Source: Allomuricauda sp.
Lineage (GTDB): Bacteria; Bacteroidota; Bacteroidia; Flavobacteriales; Flavobacteriaceae
DNA: 64,000 nt
Assembly: GCA_003712125.1 (NCBI GenBank)
Contig: RHLF01000001.1
Location: 248,001-312,000 of the forward strand
Direction of reading: 5' to 3'
In this document: one piece after another, positions 25,551 through 34,864 of the stretch
How positions within the stretch are numbered: position 1 is the stretch's first letter
Layout: each line of letters begins with the position of its first letter
The notes under the pieces: model-generated
What the model saw: only the letters and a program-made list of their open reading frames with translations
Database searches by the model: none
What the model was told of the DNA's origin: nothing
Translations under genes and position numbers: made by a program

Positions 25551-25558
25551 TATCTTTG
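25551..25558 (+). promoter_or_regulatory. -7 box of the etfBA promoter
   Basis: TATCTTTG matches TAnnTTTG, 25 bases before the etfB ATG at 25584. The -33 position lies within the palindrome and has no TTG. Confidence 0.6.
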
Positions 25559-25583
25559 TCGCGAAATTTTTAAGCATAATACG

Positions 25584-26330
25584 ATGAAAATATTGGTATG
25601 CATTAGCAATGTACCAGATACCACCTCGAAAATCAATTTTACCGAGGGGGACACAAAATTTGATACCAACGGCGTACAGTTTGTCATTAATCCAAATGAT
25701 GAATTTGGACTGACCCGGGCCATGTGGTTTAAAGAAAAACAGGGAGCCGCAGTACATGTAGCCACAGTTGGTGATGCATCGGTTGAACCTACCATGCGAA
25801 AAGCTTTGGCCATTGGGGCCGACGAGGCCATCCGTATCAACACCGTACCTACCGATGGTTTCTTTGTTGCCCGGCAATTGGCAGAAGTGGTCAAAAATGG
25901 CGGTTATGATTTGGTCATAGCAGGGCGTGAATCTATTGATTACAATGGAGGCATGGTGCCTGGAATTATGGCCAGTCTATTGGGGATGAATTTTGTAAAT
26001 ACCTGTATCGGTCTTGAGGTCGAAGGCAACAAAGCCACCGCTCTTCGCGAAATAGATGGAGGAAAGGAAAAATTGGAGGCCAACCTTCCCTTGGTCATAG
26101 GCGGACAAAAAGGATTGGTTGAAGAGAGTGACTTGCGAATTCCAAACATGCGCGGTATCATGATGGCGCGTAAAAAGGCACTTAATGTGGTGGAACCCAT
26201 CGATGCCCCCTCGCAAACCAATGATCAAAAATTTGAAAAACCCGCTGCAAAAGGTCCCGTAAAATTAGTTGACGCCGATAATGTTGGCGAATTGGTAAAT
26301 CTATTGCATAACGAAGCTAAAGCCATATAA
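25584..26330 (+). CDS. etfB: Electron transfer flavoprotein, beta subunit
   Basis: 248 residues from the ATG at 25584 (MKILVCISNVPDTTSKI); an upstream in-frame ATG at 25446 would read through promoter and palindrome. FVINPNDEFGLTRAM, ALAIGADEAIRI and VIAGRESIDYNGGMV are ETF-beta motifs. With EtfA it binds FAD and AMP and carries electrons from acyl-CoA dehydrogenases to the quinone pool. It lies three bases ahead of etfA. Confidence 0.95.
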   Translation: MKILVCISNVPDTTSKINFTEGDTKFDTNGVQFVINPNDEFGLTRAMWFKEKQGAAVHVATVGDASVEPTMRKALAIGADEAIRINTVPTDGFFVARQLAEVVKNGGYDLVIAGRESIDYNGGMVPGIMASLLGMNFVNTCIGLEVEGNKATALREIDGGKEKLEANLPLVIGGQKGLVEESDLRIPNMRGIMMARKKALNVVEPIDAPSQTNDQKFEKPAAKGPVKLVDADNVGELVNLLHNEAKAI

Positions 26331-26333
26331 ATC

Positions 26334-27302
26334 ATGTCAGTTCTAGTCTATACAGAAACCGATAAAGGTAAGTTCAAAAAAAGTGCGTTCGAAGTCGCAT
26401 CGTATGCCTTCGATGTAGCCAAAAAATTAGGAGAAAATGTCACAGCGGTGGCGTTTAATGCTGAAAATCCATCAGAATTGGGAGAATACGGGGTTTCGAA
26501 AGTCCTGAATATTACCAATACCGACCTAGCAGCTTTCAATGCGAAAGCATTTGCCGGCTCCATTGCGCAAGCTGCCGAGGCAGAAGGTGCAAAAACCGTG
26601 GTGGTAAGCTCAAGTGCCGACAGTAAATTTTTAAGCGGTATTCTCGCCGCCAAATTAAACGCTGGTTATGTGCCCAATGTGGTGGCCGCACCAGAGAGCA
26701 CATCGCCATTTGTCGTGAAACGAACAGCTTTTAGCAATAAAGGATTTGCCCATACGGAAATAAGTGCTGATATCAAGCTAATCGGCGTATCCAATAACGC
26801 TTTTGGAGCACATGAGAATAAGACGGATGCTGCTGTGGAAGCGTTTGGCCCTAATTTAAATGAGGCGGATTTCTCTACAAAATCGATTGAAATTGACAAA
26901 GTAGCCGGAAAAGCAACCATTGCCGATGCCGATATCGTGATTTCAGGCGGACGCGGTCTAAAAGGTCCTGAGAACTGGGGAATGATAGAGGAACTTGCGG
27001 ACATTCTCGGCGCAGCGACGGCCTGCTCCAAACCAGTTTCGGATTTGGGATGGCGACCTCATAGTGAACACGTTGGACAAACAGGAAAACCGGTTGCCAG
27101 CAACTTATATATTGCCATAGGAATTTCTGGTGCCATTCAACACTTGGCGGGTGTTAGTGCCTCAAAAACCAAGGTGGTCATCAATAATGATGCTGAAGCT
27201 CCTTTCTTTAAGGCAGCAGACTATGGCATTGTTGGCGATGCGTTTGAAGTGGTGCCAAAACTCATCGAAAAATTAAAGGAATTTAAAGCCCAAAACACCT
27301 AA
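26334..27302 (+). CDS. etfA: Electron transfer flavoprotein, alpha subunit
   Basis: 322 residues. The C-terminal FAD domain is clear: VISGGRGLKGPENWGMIEEL, RPHSEHVGQTGKPV and YIAIGISGAIQHLAGV are the signature of ETF-alpha. Forms the heterodimer with EtfB. Ends before a hairpin terminator, so etfBA seems a two-gene operon. No acyl-CoA dehydrogenase gene is adjacent. Confidence 0.96.
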   Translation: MSVLVYTETDKGKFKKSAFEVASYAFDVAKKLGENVTAVAFNAENPSELGEYGVSKVLNITNTDLAAFNAKAFAGSIAQAAEAEGAKTVVVSSSADSKFLSGILAAKLNAGYVPNVVAAPESTSPFVVKRTAFSNKGFAHTEISADIKLIGVSNNAFGAHENKTDAAVEAFGPNLNEADFSTKSIEIDKVAGKATIADADIVISGGRGLKGPENWGMIEELADILGAATACSKPVSDLGWRPHSEHVGQTGKPVASNLYIAIGISGAIQHLAGVSASKTKVVINNDAEAPFFKAADYGIVGDAFEVVPKLIEKLKEFKAQNT

Positions 27303-27323
27303 TTTTTGTTAATTTGTCCTTTT

Positions 27324-27374
27324 AAGGGGCAGTTCAGATAGCTGGCATGTCTACCTATTTGAACCGCCCTTTTT
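27324..27374 (+). terminator. Terminator after etfA
   Basis: AAGGGGC, A, GTTCA can pair with TGAAC, C, GCCCTT across a loop, with one bulged G, followed by TTTT. Confidence 0.65.
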
Positions 27375-27391
27375 GATTTTCAAAACGATAC

Positions 27392-28024
27392 ATGAGTCTA
27401 GTACGCTTAAAAATAAAGGGCATATCATATAGCCAAACGCAAAATGGCGCTTATGCCTTGATTCTAAATGAAGTGGAGGGTGACAGAAAGCTTCCTATCG
27501 TTATTGGTGCCTTTGAGGCGCAGTCAATTGCGATTGCGCTGGAGAAAGAAATTAAGCCTCCTCGACCGCTCACCCATGATCTTTTCAAAAACTTTTCTGA
27601 CCGTTTCAATATCGTAGTGAAACAAGTCATCATTCACAAACTGGTAGACGGCGTATTTTATTCGAGTATTATTTGTGAGCGTGACAAGATTGAAGAAATC
27701 ATTGATGCACGTACCAGTGATGCCATTGCACTGGCACTTCGGTTCGATGCACCTATTTTTACCTACAAAACCATTTTGGATAAGGCCGGTATTTTTCTCA
27801 AATTCTCATCTAAGGAAAAAGAAGATGAAGATGGTGATGACAGCATCGTGGTCGATGAAATATTGCAGGAAGGGGAAACGGTCGAGATTGAATCGAGTTC
27901 TGCCACTGAAGGGTTTCGCGAAATGACACTCGATGAACTTCATAAGGAACTGGATAAGGCCGTGGCCAACGAAGATTATGAAAAGGCCGCCAAGCTGCGC
28001 GACGAAATTTCAAAGCGCAAATAA
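27392..28024 (+). CDS. Bifunctional nuclease family protein (DUF151) with UVR motif
   Basis: 210 residues. The first 140 match the BFN/DUF151 domain: LPIVIGAFEAQSIAIALEKE, PRPLTHDLF and ARTSDAIALALRFDAPIF. The C-terminal LHKELDKAVANEDYEKAAKL is a UvrB/UvrC-type helix pair. Plant and bacterial members show DNase/RNase activity, but the cellular role is unclear. Followed by the nucleoside transporter after 12 bases, probably one transcript; this pairing may serve nucleic-acid salvage (inference). Confidence 0.88.
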   Translation: MSLVRLKIKGISYSQTQNGAYALILNEVEGDRKLPIVIGAFEAQSIAIALEKEIKPPRPLTHDLFKNFSDRFNIVVKQVIIHKLVDGVFYSSIICERDKIEEIIDARTSDAIALALRFDAPIFTYKTILDKAGIFLKFSSKEKEDEDGDDSIVVDEILQEGETVEIESSSATEGFREMTLDELHKELDKAVANEDYEKAAKLRDEISKRK

Positions 28025-28036
28025 TCAAAAAACTCT

Positions 28037-29458
28037 ATGGGAAAGCGATTTCTAGCCTTTGGCGCCCTGTTTTTACTAGTTTGTTTCCCTTCATTTTCCC
28101 AAGAAACGACTCCAATTTTAAGTCAGGTTGCAGCGGATCAAATCTTACCCAACGAAGGATTTTCCATTAGTTCGTTATGGCGCGGTATTTTGGGTATGGC
28201 TGTTTTGGTTTTAATCGCCTACTTATTCAGTGCCAATCGAAAAGCCATCAACTGGAAAACAGTAGGAATCGGTTTGGGCATCCAATTACTTATTGCCATA
28301 GGTGTCTTGAAAGTACCTTTTGTGAAGTTGGTTTTTGAGAGCATCGGAAAAGTGTTCATCAGCATATTGGATTTTACCCGATCGGGAAGTAAATTTTTAT
28401 TTGAAGGCCTTGTGGTCGATACAGAAACCTTTGGTTACATATTTGCTTTTCAGGTGCTTCCCACCATTGTTTTCTTTTCGGCATTGACATCCGTTTTATT
28501 TTATTTGGGTGTCATTCAGAAAGTTGTTAAATCTCTGGCATGGTTACTGACCAAATCTTTAGGGATTTCTGGCGCGGAAAGCCTATCCATAGCCGGTAAT
28601 ATCTTCTTGGGGCAAACCGAGGCTCCGCTGCTTATCAAAGCTTATTTGGAGAAGATGAACAAATCAGAAATTTTGCTGGTCATGATTGGCGGAATGGCGA
28701 CCGTTGCGGGAGCCGTATTGGCTGCCTACATTGGTTTTTTGGGCGGTGACGATCCCGAATTGCAGTTGGTATTCGCCAAGCACCTTTTGGCAGCTTCGGT
28801 CATGGCTGCGCCTGGGGCCATCGTAGTTTCAAAAATGTTGTATCCCCAGACAGAGAAAATCAATACCGATGTGCATGTCTCCTCTGATAAAATTGGAGCC
28901 AATTTTTTGGACGCCATAGCCAATGGTACCACTGAAGGTCTCAAATTGGCCCTGAACGTAGGGGCCATGCTCCTTGTTTTTGTGGCTTTCATTGCCATGA
29001 TCAATGGCATTTTGGGTTGGGTCGGTGATTGGACCACCTTGAACAATTGGGTCGCTGCCAACTCACCTTATGATTCCTTTTCCCTAGAAGCCATACTGGG
29101 AACTGTCTTTGCTCCCTTGATGTGGTTAATTGGTGTAGCCAATGAAGACATTATGTTGATGGGGCAATTGTTGGGTATCAAATTGGCCGCCAGCGAATTC
29201 GTCGGTTATATTCAATTGGCAGAACTCAAAAATATGTCCAGCGCTGCCCATTTCACTTATAATAAATCCGTCATCATGGCAACCTATATGCTATGCGGCT
29301 TTGCCAATTTCGCTTCTATAGGCATTCAAATTGGGGGTATCGGCTCTCTTGCTCCCGGGCAACGCAAAACACTATCTGAATTCGGTATGCGGGCTGTATT
29401 GGGCGGTACTTTGGCCTCCTTGATTTCGGCAACCATTGCGGGAATGATTTTAGGATAA
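28037..29458 (+). CDS. NupC/CNT family concentrative nucleoside transporter
   Basis: 473 residues. A signal-like N-terminus (GKRFLAFGALFLLVCFPSFSQ) and a linker of about 25 residues precede the usual CNT core with GQTEAPLLIKAYLEKMNKSE and TYMLCGFANFASIGIQIGG. CNT carriers import nucleosides with sodium or protons. Core length is normal (about 420), so the extra N-terminal segment is an addition. Downstream of the nuclease gene. Confidence 0.92.
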   Translation: MGKRFLAFGALFLLVCFPSFSQETTPILSQVAADQILPNEGFSISSLWRGILGMAVLVLIAYLFSANRKAINWKTVGIGLGIQLLIAIGVLKVPFVKLVFESIGKVFISILDFTRSGSKFLFEGLVVDTETFGYIFAFQVLPTIVFFSALTSVLFYLGVIQKVVKSLAWLLTKSLGISGAESLSIAGNIFLGQTEAPLLIKAYLEKMNKSEILLVMIGGMATVAGAVLAAYIGFLGGDDPELQLVFAKHLLAASVMAAPGAIVVSKMLYPQTEKINTDVHVSSDKIGANFLDAIANGTTEGLKLALNVGAMLLVFVAFIAMINGILGWVGDWTTLNNWVAANSPYDSFSLEAILGTVFAPLMWLIGVANEDIMLMGQLLGIKLAASEFVGYIQLAELKNMSSAAHFTYNKSVIMATYMLCGFANFASIGIQIGGIGSLAPGQRKTLSEFGMRAVLGGTLASLISATIAGMILG

Positions 29459-29720
29459 TCATTTCCCCTCTAAAAAGAGGGGACTAAGGGGTGTGTACTC
29501 AGTCTCAAAGTCCGACTGACAGCAGTAAGACGTCGATTCAAAGCAATTGAAATGCTTAGCCAGGTCGAAAGTCTTTTGACAAGATAAAAAACCATCTCAG
29601 GCATAACACCACCCTCAACCCCTTGCTTTTAGCAAGCAATGCTGCTTGGTTAATAATTCGTTGAAAACCTAAGACCTAAAATTTTCATCATCTGTTATTC
29701 TCCATTTACCTTTACACCTC
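29459..29720. other. Intergenic stretch with a GC-rich hairpin
   Basis: 262 bases without a gene. CCCCTCT, AAAA, AGAGGGG at 29465-29482 forms a hairpin that could end the transporter transcript, and GGGGTGTG / CACCACCC-like bits near 29490 and 29606 resemble worn intergenic repeats common in flavobacteria. No other signal seen. Confidence 0.4.
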
Positions 29721-30545
29721 ATGAAACAATACCACGACCTCTTAACGCATGTGTTGGAACACGGCACCCAAAAAGGTGACCGAACAGGAACAGGCACCAA
29801 AAGTGTTTTTGGATACCAAATGCGATTTGATCTGCAAAAAGGTTTCCCTATGGTAACCACCAAAAAGCTGCATCTAAAAAGTATCATTTATGAATTGTTG
29901 TGGTTTTTAAAGGGTGATACCAATGTCAAGTATCTTCAAGAAAACGGCGTGCGTATTTGGAATGAATGGGCCGATGAAAATGGCGATTTGGGCCCAGTTT
30001 ATGGGCACCAATGGCGTAATTGGAACAGCGAAGAAATAGACCAAATCAAAGAGGTCATTGAAACCCTCAAACACAACCCCAATAGCCGTCGTATGTTGGT
30101 CAGTGCCTGGAACCCAAGTGTATTGCCCAACACCGCCATCTCATTTGCTGAAAATGTGGCCGACGGAAAGGCAGCCCTTCCCCCTTGCCATGCATTTTTC
30201 CAATTTTATGTGGCCGAGGGCAAATTGAGCTGCCAATTGTACCAACGCAGTGCCGACATCTTTTTGGGCGTACCCTTTAACATCGCCAGCTATGCCTTGT
30301 TCACCATGATGATGGCTCAGGTATGTGGTTACGAACCCGGTGATTTTATCCACACTTTTGGTGATGCCCATATTTACAACAACCATTTTGAGCAAGTTGA
30401 ACTGCAGTTGAGCCGTGAACCAAGGCCCTTGCCAACCATGCAGTTGAACCCTGAGGTAAAAGATATTCTGGACTTCAAATTCGAAGACTTTACCTTATTG
30501 AACTATGATCCCCACCCACACATCAAAGGGGTTGTGGCAGTATAA
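29721..30545 (+). CDS. thyA: Thymidylate synthase
   Basis: 274 residues. [35 protein letters not shown], and [12 protein letters not shown] with the catalytic cysteine are complete; [16 protein letters not shown] follows. It makes dTMP from dUMP with methylenetetrahydrofolate. Its usual partner dihydrofolate reductase lies 9 kb away at 39.3 kb. Preceded by TACCTTTA, a near match to a -7 box, 15 bases before the ATG. Confidence 0.98.
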   Translation: MKQYHDLLTHVLEHGTQKGDRTGTGTKSVFGYQMRFDLQKGFPMVTTKKLHLKSIIYELLWFLKGDTNVKYLQENGVRIWNEWADENGDLGPVYGHQWRNWNSEEIDQIKEVIETLKHNPNSRRMLVSAWNPSVLPNTAISFAENVADGKAALPPCHAFFQFYVAEGKLSCQLYQRSADIFLGVPFNIASYALFTMMMAQVCGYEPGDFIHTFGDAHIYNNHFEQVELQLSREPRPLPTMQLNPEVKDILDFKFEDFTLLNYDPHPHIKGVVAV

Positions 30546-30600
30546 AATATTTGTACACCTTTATAGCTCTTAATTCCAAACCCGTTTCCTGCAAAAATAA

Positions 30601-30627
30601 AAACGCCCAAGCGGAGCTCGGGCGTTT
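30601..30627 (-). terminator. Terminator between thyA and the repeat lipoprotein gene
   Basis: AAACGCCC and GGGCGTTT form the stem. On the minus strand it is followed by TTATTTTTG, a good T-rich tail; on the plus strand the tail is weak. Confidence 0.75.
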
Positions 30628-30684
30628 CAGGACAATTAAACAAAACACACTGATAACCTATGATCAGTATTTTCTAATTCATAG

Positions 30685-32427
30685 CTAGTTTCTTGTCACT
30701 GTAATGGAGTTCGATAGGCCGTACAATCCTTCCAAATCGGCCACATTGTTGCCCATGGCCAGACCCGTCAATCCGTCTTCGTAACGCATGTACCAAATCA
30801 AGCATACCCCAACACCGGCAGCATCAAAATCAACCCCTTCGACATCCATCAAAGTTGGTGGCAAGCCCAAAATGTTGTTTTGGTCATCGGTAATGACCCA
30901 TGTACCATTGGCACCCGTAGAAGCACTGTTGTCTAAGGTGATTCCGCTCACCATATCGGGGGTGCCGTCAACCGTAAAGGTGAAGGGACCTCCTGAAATG
31001 GTTCCTGCATTTGGATTCCGATAAACCGTTATGGAGTTGGAAAGTGCATAGAAACCATCCAAATCTGCTGCATTTTCTCCCATGGCCAATCCTGTAATTC
31101 CATCTTCATAGGTAATATGCCATATCAAGCAAACCCCGATACCAGCTCCATCAAAATCTACCCCCTCAACAGCATCTAGGGTTGGTGGCAATCCTAAAAT
31201 ATTTAAATCAGCATCGGTAATGACATACCCTTGGTTGCTTCCCGTCAGGTCGGCATCATCCAAGGTGATTCCAGAAACCATGTCCGGAGTGCCATCCACT
31301 GAAAACATAAAGGGACCGCCAGATAGGGTACCCGCATTCAAGGGATTCCTGTTCACAACAACAAAGTTTGATAAGGCGTGTAAACCTGTTAGATCATCAA
31401 GATTGTTACCGCCTTCAAGTCCTTCAAGACCGGTTGAGTACGTCAAGTGATAGATGTAGCATGACCCCACGCCAGCACCATCAAAATCAACGCCCATAAC
31501 TGCATCTAAGGTGGGGGGAATACCCAAAATGTTACGTGCATCATCGGTAATTACATAGGTCTGCATGTCACCATTAAGCTCTGTGTCGTCAAGTGCTATG
31601 GCACTGACCATATCGGGCATACCGTCAACGGTAAAATTATAGGGCCCACCAGATAGGGTTCCCGCGTTTAAGGCATTTCTGTTGACTACCACGAAATTTG
31701 AAAGTCCGAACTGCCCGGTCAAATCATCAAGGTTTTCACCCATTTCAAGACCTCCAAGGCCTGTGGAATATGTCAAATGGTAGATGTAGCACGATCCTTC
31801 ACCGGCACCATCAAAATCAACCCCCATTACCGCTTCCAAGGTTGGGGGAATCCCCAAAATATTACGTGCATCATCGGTAATCACATAGGTCTGCATATCA
31901 CCGTTAAGTTCAGCATCATCCAAACTAATGGCACTTACCATATCTGGTACCCCATCGACCACAAAATTATAAGGGCCGCCCGACAGGGTTCCGGCATTAA
32001 GGGCATTTCTGGCCACCATTATAAAATTTGACAAATCAAAGTCACCAGAAAAGTCATCCAAGTTTTCGCCCATGGCCAAACCGGTTAGACCCTCATTGTA
32101 GGTTAGGTGATAAATGTAACAGTCACCCACTCCGGCACCGTCAAAGTCAACACCTTCAACAGCTCCCAAATCAGGTGGAATACCTAAAATGTTACGATCG
32201 GCATCCGTAATTATATAGGTCTGTGTGTCGCCATTGCCATCAAAATCGGACAAGGTGATTCCGCTGACCATATCGGCCACACCATCTACAGCAAAGGTAA
32301 ATGGGCCACCGGAAAGGGTTCCGGCATCAAGGGTTACTGGGGTGACATTTCCGTTGTCATCCTCCTCACAGCTGAAGAGAAACAACCCCAAAGAAACGAA
32401 TACTACTAATGTTTTCAAGTTGCTCAT
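30685..32427 (-). CDS. Lipoprotein of five tandem ~110-residue repeats
   Basis: 580 residues from the ATG at 32427. MSNLKTLVVFVSLGLFLFS followed by Cys20 is a lipoprotein signal; an upstream ATG would spoil it. From residue 35 to the end the protein is five repeats of 110, 110, 110, 109 and 107 residues, each starting AGTLSGGP(F/Y) and carrying VDG..DMVS, NILG(I/L)PP, GVDFD.AG and one cysteine before a YHL/IWH-like motif, ending LSN..V.RN. Similar repeats occur in exported proteins of Bacteroidota; function unknown. The cell-surface side is likely. A single gene without partners. Confidence 0.8.
   Translation of the reverse strand: MSNLKTLVVFVSLGLFLFSCEEDDNGNVTPVTLDAGTLSGGPFTFAVDGVADMVSGITLSDFDGNGDTQTYIITDADRNILGIPPDLGAVEGVDFDGAGVGDCYIYHLTYNEGLTGLAMGENLDDFSGDFDLSNFIMVARNALNAGTLSGGPYNFVVDGVPDMVSAISLDDAELNGDMQTYVITDDARNILGIPPTLEAVMGVDFDGAGEGSCYIYHLTYSTGLGGLEMGENLDDLTGQFGLSNFVVVNRNALNAGTLSGGPYNFTVDGMPDMVSAIALDDTELNGDMQTYVITDDARNILGIPPTLDAVMGVDFDGAGVGSCYIYHLTYSTGLEGLEGGNNLDDLTGLHALSNFVVVNRNPLNAGTLSGGPFMFSVDGTPDMVSGITLDDADLTGSNQGYVITDADLNILGLPPTLDAVEGVDFDGAGIGVCLIWHITYEDGITGLAMGENAADLDGFYALSNSITVYRNPNAGTISGGPFTFTVDGTPDMVSGITLDNSASTGANGTWVITDDQNNILGLPPTLMDVEGVDFDAAGVGVCLIWYMRYEDGLTGLAMGNNVADLEGLYGLSNSITVTRN
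30688..32325 (-). repeat. Five in-frame tandem repeats of about 330 bp
   Basis: Repeat borders in reading order: 32325-31996, 31995-31666, 31665-31336, 31335-31009 and 31008-30688. The second and third are the most alike (about 12-14 differences in 110 residues) and probably arose by the most recent duplication; the first three share GIPP and YIYHL, the last two GLPP and LIW. Confidence 0.85.
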
Positions 32428-32640
32428 AGCGTTATGTTTTAAAGTTGCCACAAAGAAATCGGGAAGGTGTTGCAAAAGCATCACATAAAAATCAAATTTT
32501 ATTACCTGTTGATTTTCAGGGCTATACGTTATTTTTTATCAAAATTTTGCAAGCTAAGGGGGTTTTTGTCGACAATTGTGGATATTGTTGGGAGGTTCTT
32601 GTGAACTTTCCGTGAGATTTTAGCTTTTATTTCGCTTCAG

Positions 32641-33345
32641 ATGAAAAAGGTACTCGTCATAGAAGATGACCCAGAAATTGTACATCTTCTTGAAATACAT
32701 CTAAAAGATTTGGGTTGTGAGGTACTGTCGGCAGGACAGGGAGACCATGGCTTGCGTATGGCCGTCAATGAAAATCCAGATCTCATCATCCTAGATGTGA
32801 TGTTGCCTGAAATGGATGGCATTGAAGTGTGCCAAAAGATCAGGGCCCAGCAAATCAAATCACCTATAATGATGCTCACTGCCAAATCAGAAGAAATTGA
32901 TAAGGTATTGGGGCTAGAGGTAGGTGCAGATGACTATTTAACCAAACCATTTAGTGTTCGGGAATTTATCGCCAGGGTCAAGGCTATTTTTAGGCGACAA
33001 AAAATGGAAACCCAAGAACAACCGATTAATGGGCACAACAAGGCCATGTTATTTGATACGCTGAGTATTGATGTGGATATGCGCAAAGTAACTCTTGAAG
33101 GACAACGTGTCGAATTATCGCCCAAAGAGTTTGAGCTCTTGGTACTGCTTTCATCAAACCCTGGAAAAAGTTATGACCGTACCAAATTATTGAACCTCAT
33201 TTGGGGATACGACTTTAAGGGGTACGAACATACGGTCAACTCACATATCAATCGGTTACGCTCCAAAATAGAACCCGATATGGGCAATCCAAAATTTATT
33301 TTGACCACCTGGGGTGTGGGCTATAAATTCAACGAAGAACTATGA
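32641..33345 (+). CDS. OmpR/PhoB-type response regulator
   Basis: 234 residues. KKVLVIEDDPEIVHLL holds the acidic pocket, LIILDVMLPEMDG the phospho-acceptor Asp, LTAKSE and YLTKPF the switch residues; after a linker, the winged-helix domain ends in the typical TTWGVGYKF. It overlaps the histidine kinase gene by four bases. The target genes are not known. Confidence 0.94.
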   Translation: MKKVLVIEDDPEIVHLLEIHLKDLGCEVLSAGQGDHGLRMAVNENPDLIILDVMLPEMDGIEVCQKIRAQQIKSPIMMLTAKSEEIDKVLGLEVGADDYLTKPFSVREFIARVKAIFRRQKMETQEQPINGHNKAMLFDTLSIDVDMRKVTLEGQRVELSPKEFELLVLLSSNPGKSYDRTKLLNLIWGYDFKGYEHTVNSHINRLRSKIEPDMGNPKFILTTWGVGYKFNEEL

Positions 33346-34835
33346 GAAGCAGTTTACTTTCAGAAAAGTTTGTCGTAAAGCTCTTGCTTTCATTTTTGGC
33401 GATATTAATATTGGCAGGGGTGGGCTATATGTTCACGGCCTTAAATCTTTCCAACAATTATTTTTACGAAACCACGCAACGGCTGCACGCAAATTTGGCC
33501 CAAGATCTCATTGATGAGAAATTTGTTGACGAAAGTCCGATCGACTCCTTGGGCAATGTGAACAAAGCGCTATTTGGCGATATCATGCACGATATGATGG
33601 CTGTTAATCGTGCCATTGAAGTATACCTGCTTGACGACACAGGTACAGTGCAATATTCTGTTGTTCTAGACCATGATGCACCGGAAACCAAAGAAAAAAA
33701 GGTCGCCCTTGAACCCATTAATGAATTTATAAACAATAATGGGGAGGGATTTATCGTGGGAGACAATCCAAAAAACCCCGAAAAGCAAAGTATATTCTCT
33801 GTAGCGCGCTTTGAAAAGGGAGGAAAAAAGGGCTACGTTTATATTGTTCTTGCCGGGGAAGAATATGTGATGACCCGTGATGAACTCCTCAATAGCTATT
33901 TCATGCGTTTGGGGCTGCGGGGCTCTTTACTCACCCTGATTTTTGCAGCGCTTTTAGGATTAGTTTCCATTTGGTACCTAACCAAAAATTTGCGGGAGAT
34001 TGTTTTTGCCGCCAAACGCTTTCAACAGGGTGATCTGGAATACCGCATAGCGAATGCCCAAAATACCGATTTGGCTGGTGTAGCCAAGACCTACAACGAA
34101 ATGGCGGACACCATTTTATCAGATATTGAAAAAATAAAATCTTTGGAAGGACTCCGCAGGGAATTGATTGCGAATATTTCGCATGACCTTCGAACACCGC
34201 TTTCGATCATTCAAGGTTATATTGAAACCCTTCAAATGAAGGATTCAAAGCTTACTGCCCAGCAGCGGGAAGAGTACCTTAATACCATTAATAAAAGTTG
34301 TGACCGTCTTTCAAAATTGATCGCACAGCTCTTTGAATATTCAAAATTGGAGGCCAATCAAATTGAACCCCAGAAGGAGCCTTTTTTAATTGCCGATTTG
34401 GCCAATGATATTCGTAGGAACTATGAGGTATTGGCAAAGCACAAGCAAATCAAATTGTCATTAGAGATGGAAAAAGGTATTCCACTTGTTTTTGCAGATA
34501 TTTCATTGGTTGAACGGGCCATCCAAAATTTAATGGACAATGCACTGAAGTTTACACCAGAAGGGGGTGAGGTAATCGTCAAGATAAACGCGCATGACGA
34601 ACATGTAGAAATTGCTGTAAAAGACTCAGGGCCGGGTATCAATACGGCAAATCAAGCCCTAATATTTGAGCGTTATCGACAAACAAAAACGGGGGAACAA
34701 AAAGAAGGTGCCGGACTTGGACTGGCCATCGTCAAAAAAATAATCGAGCTTCATAATTCAAGCATTAAAGTGCTGAGCAAACCCAATGAGGGTGCGACTT
34801 TTAGTTTCAGCCTACCGGTATATCAAATGGCTTAA
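33342..34835 (+). CDS. Sensor histidine kinase
   Basis: 497 residues. A first membrane helix near residues 12-32, an extracytoplasmic region of about 150 residues, a second helix (SLLTLIFAALLGLVSIWYL), HAMP, HisKA with ANISHDLRTPLSIIQGYIE, and HATPase with LMDNALKF, VKDSGPGI and GAGLGLAIVKKI. A complete kinase for the regulator upstream. The periplasmic region shows no known sensor fold I can name. It is followed after 29 bases by egtB. Confidence 0.93.
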   Translation: MRSSLLSEKFVVKLLLSFLAILILAGVGYMFTALNLSNNYFYETTQRLHANLAQDLIDEKFVDESPIDSLGNVNKALFGDIMHDMMAVNRAIEVYLLDDTGTVQYSVVLDHDAPETKEKKVALEPINEFINNNGEGFIVGDNPKNPEKQSIFSVARFEKGGKKGYVYIVLAGEEYVMTRDELLNSYFMRLGLRGSLLTLIFAALLGLVSIWYLTKNLREIVFAAKRFQQGDLEYRIANAQNTDLAGVAKTYNEMADTILSDIEKIKSLEGLRRELIANISHDLRTPLSIIQGYIETLQMKDSKLTAQQREEYLNTINKSCDRLSKLIAQLFEYSKLEANQIEPQKEPFLIADLANDIRRNYEVLAKHKQIKLSLEMEKGIPLVFADISLVERAIQNLMDNALKFTPEGGEVIVKINAHDEHVEIAVKDSGPGINTANQALIFERYRQTKTGEQKEGAGLGLAIVKKIIELHNSSIKVLSKPNEGATFSFSLPVYQMA

Positions 34836-34864
34836 TTGGTTATCTTTAAGCTTAAATTGCCAAT

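Noticed and set aside
25446-25583. N-terminal extension of EtfB from the upstream in-frame ATG
   Set aside because: It would translate the promoter and palindrome; the conserved protein begins at 25584.
29465-29630. Possible small mobile repeat in the gap before thyA
   Set aside because: Only a hairpin and worn GGGGTG-like bits are present; no terminal inverted repeats or target duplication could be found.
30688-32325. Tandem repeats as a CRISPR array
   Set aside because: The repeat unit is about 330 bp and in frame within one coding sequence, with no spacers.
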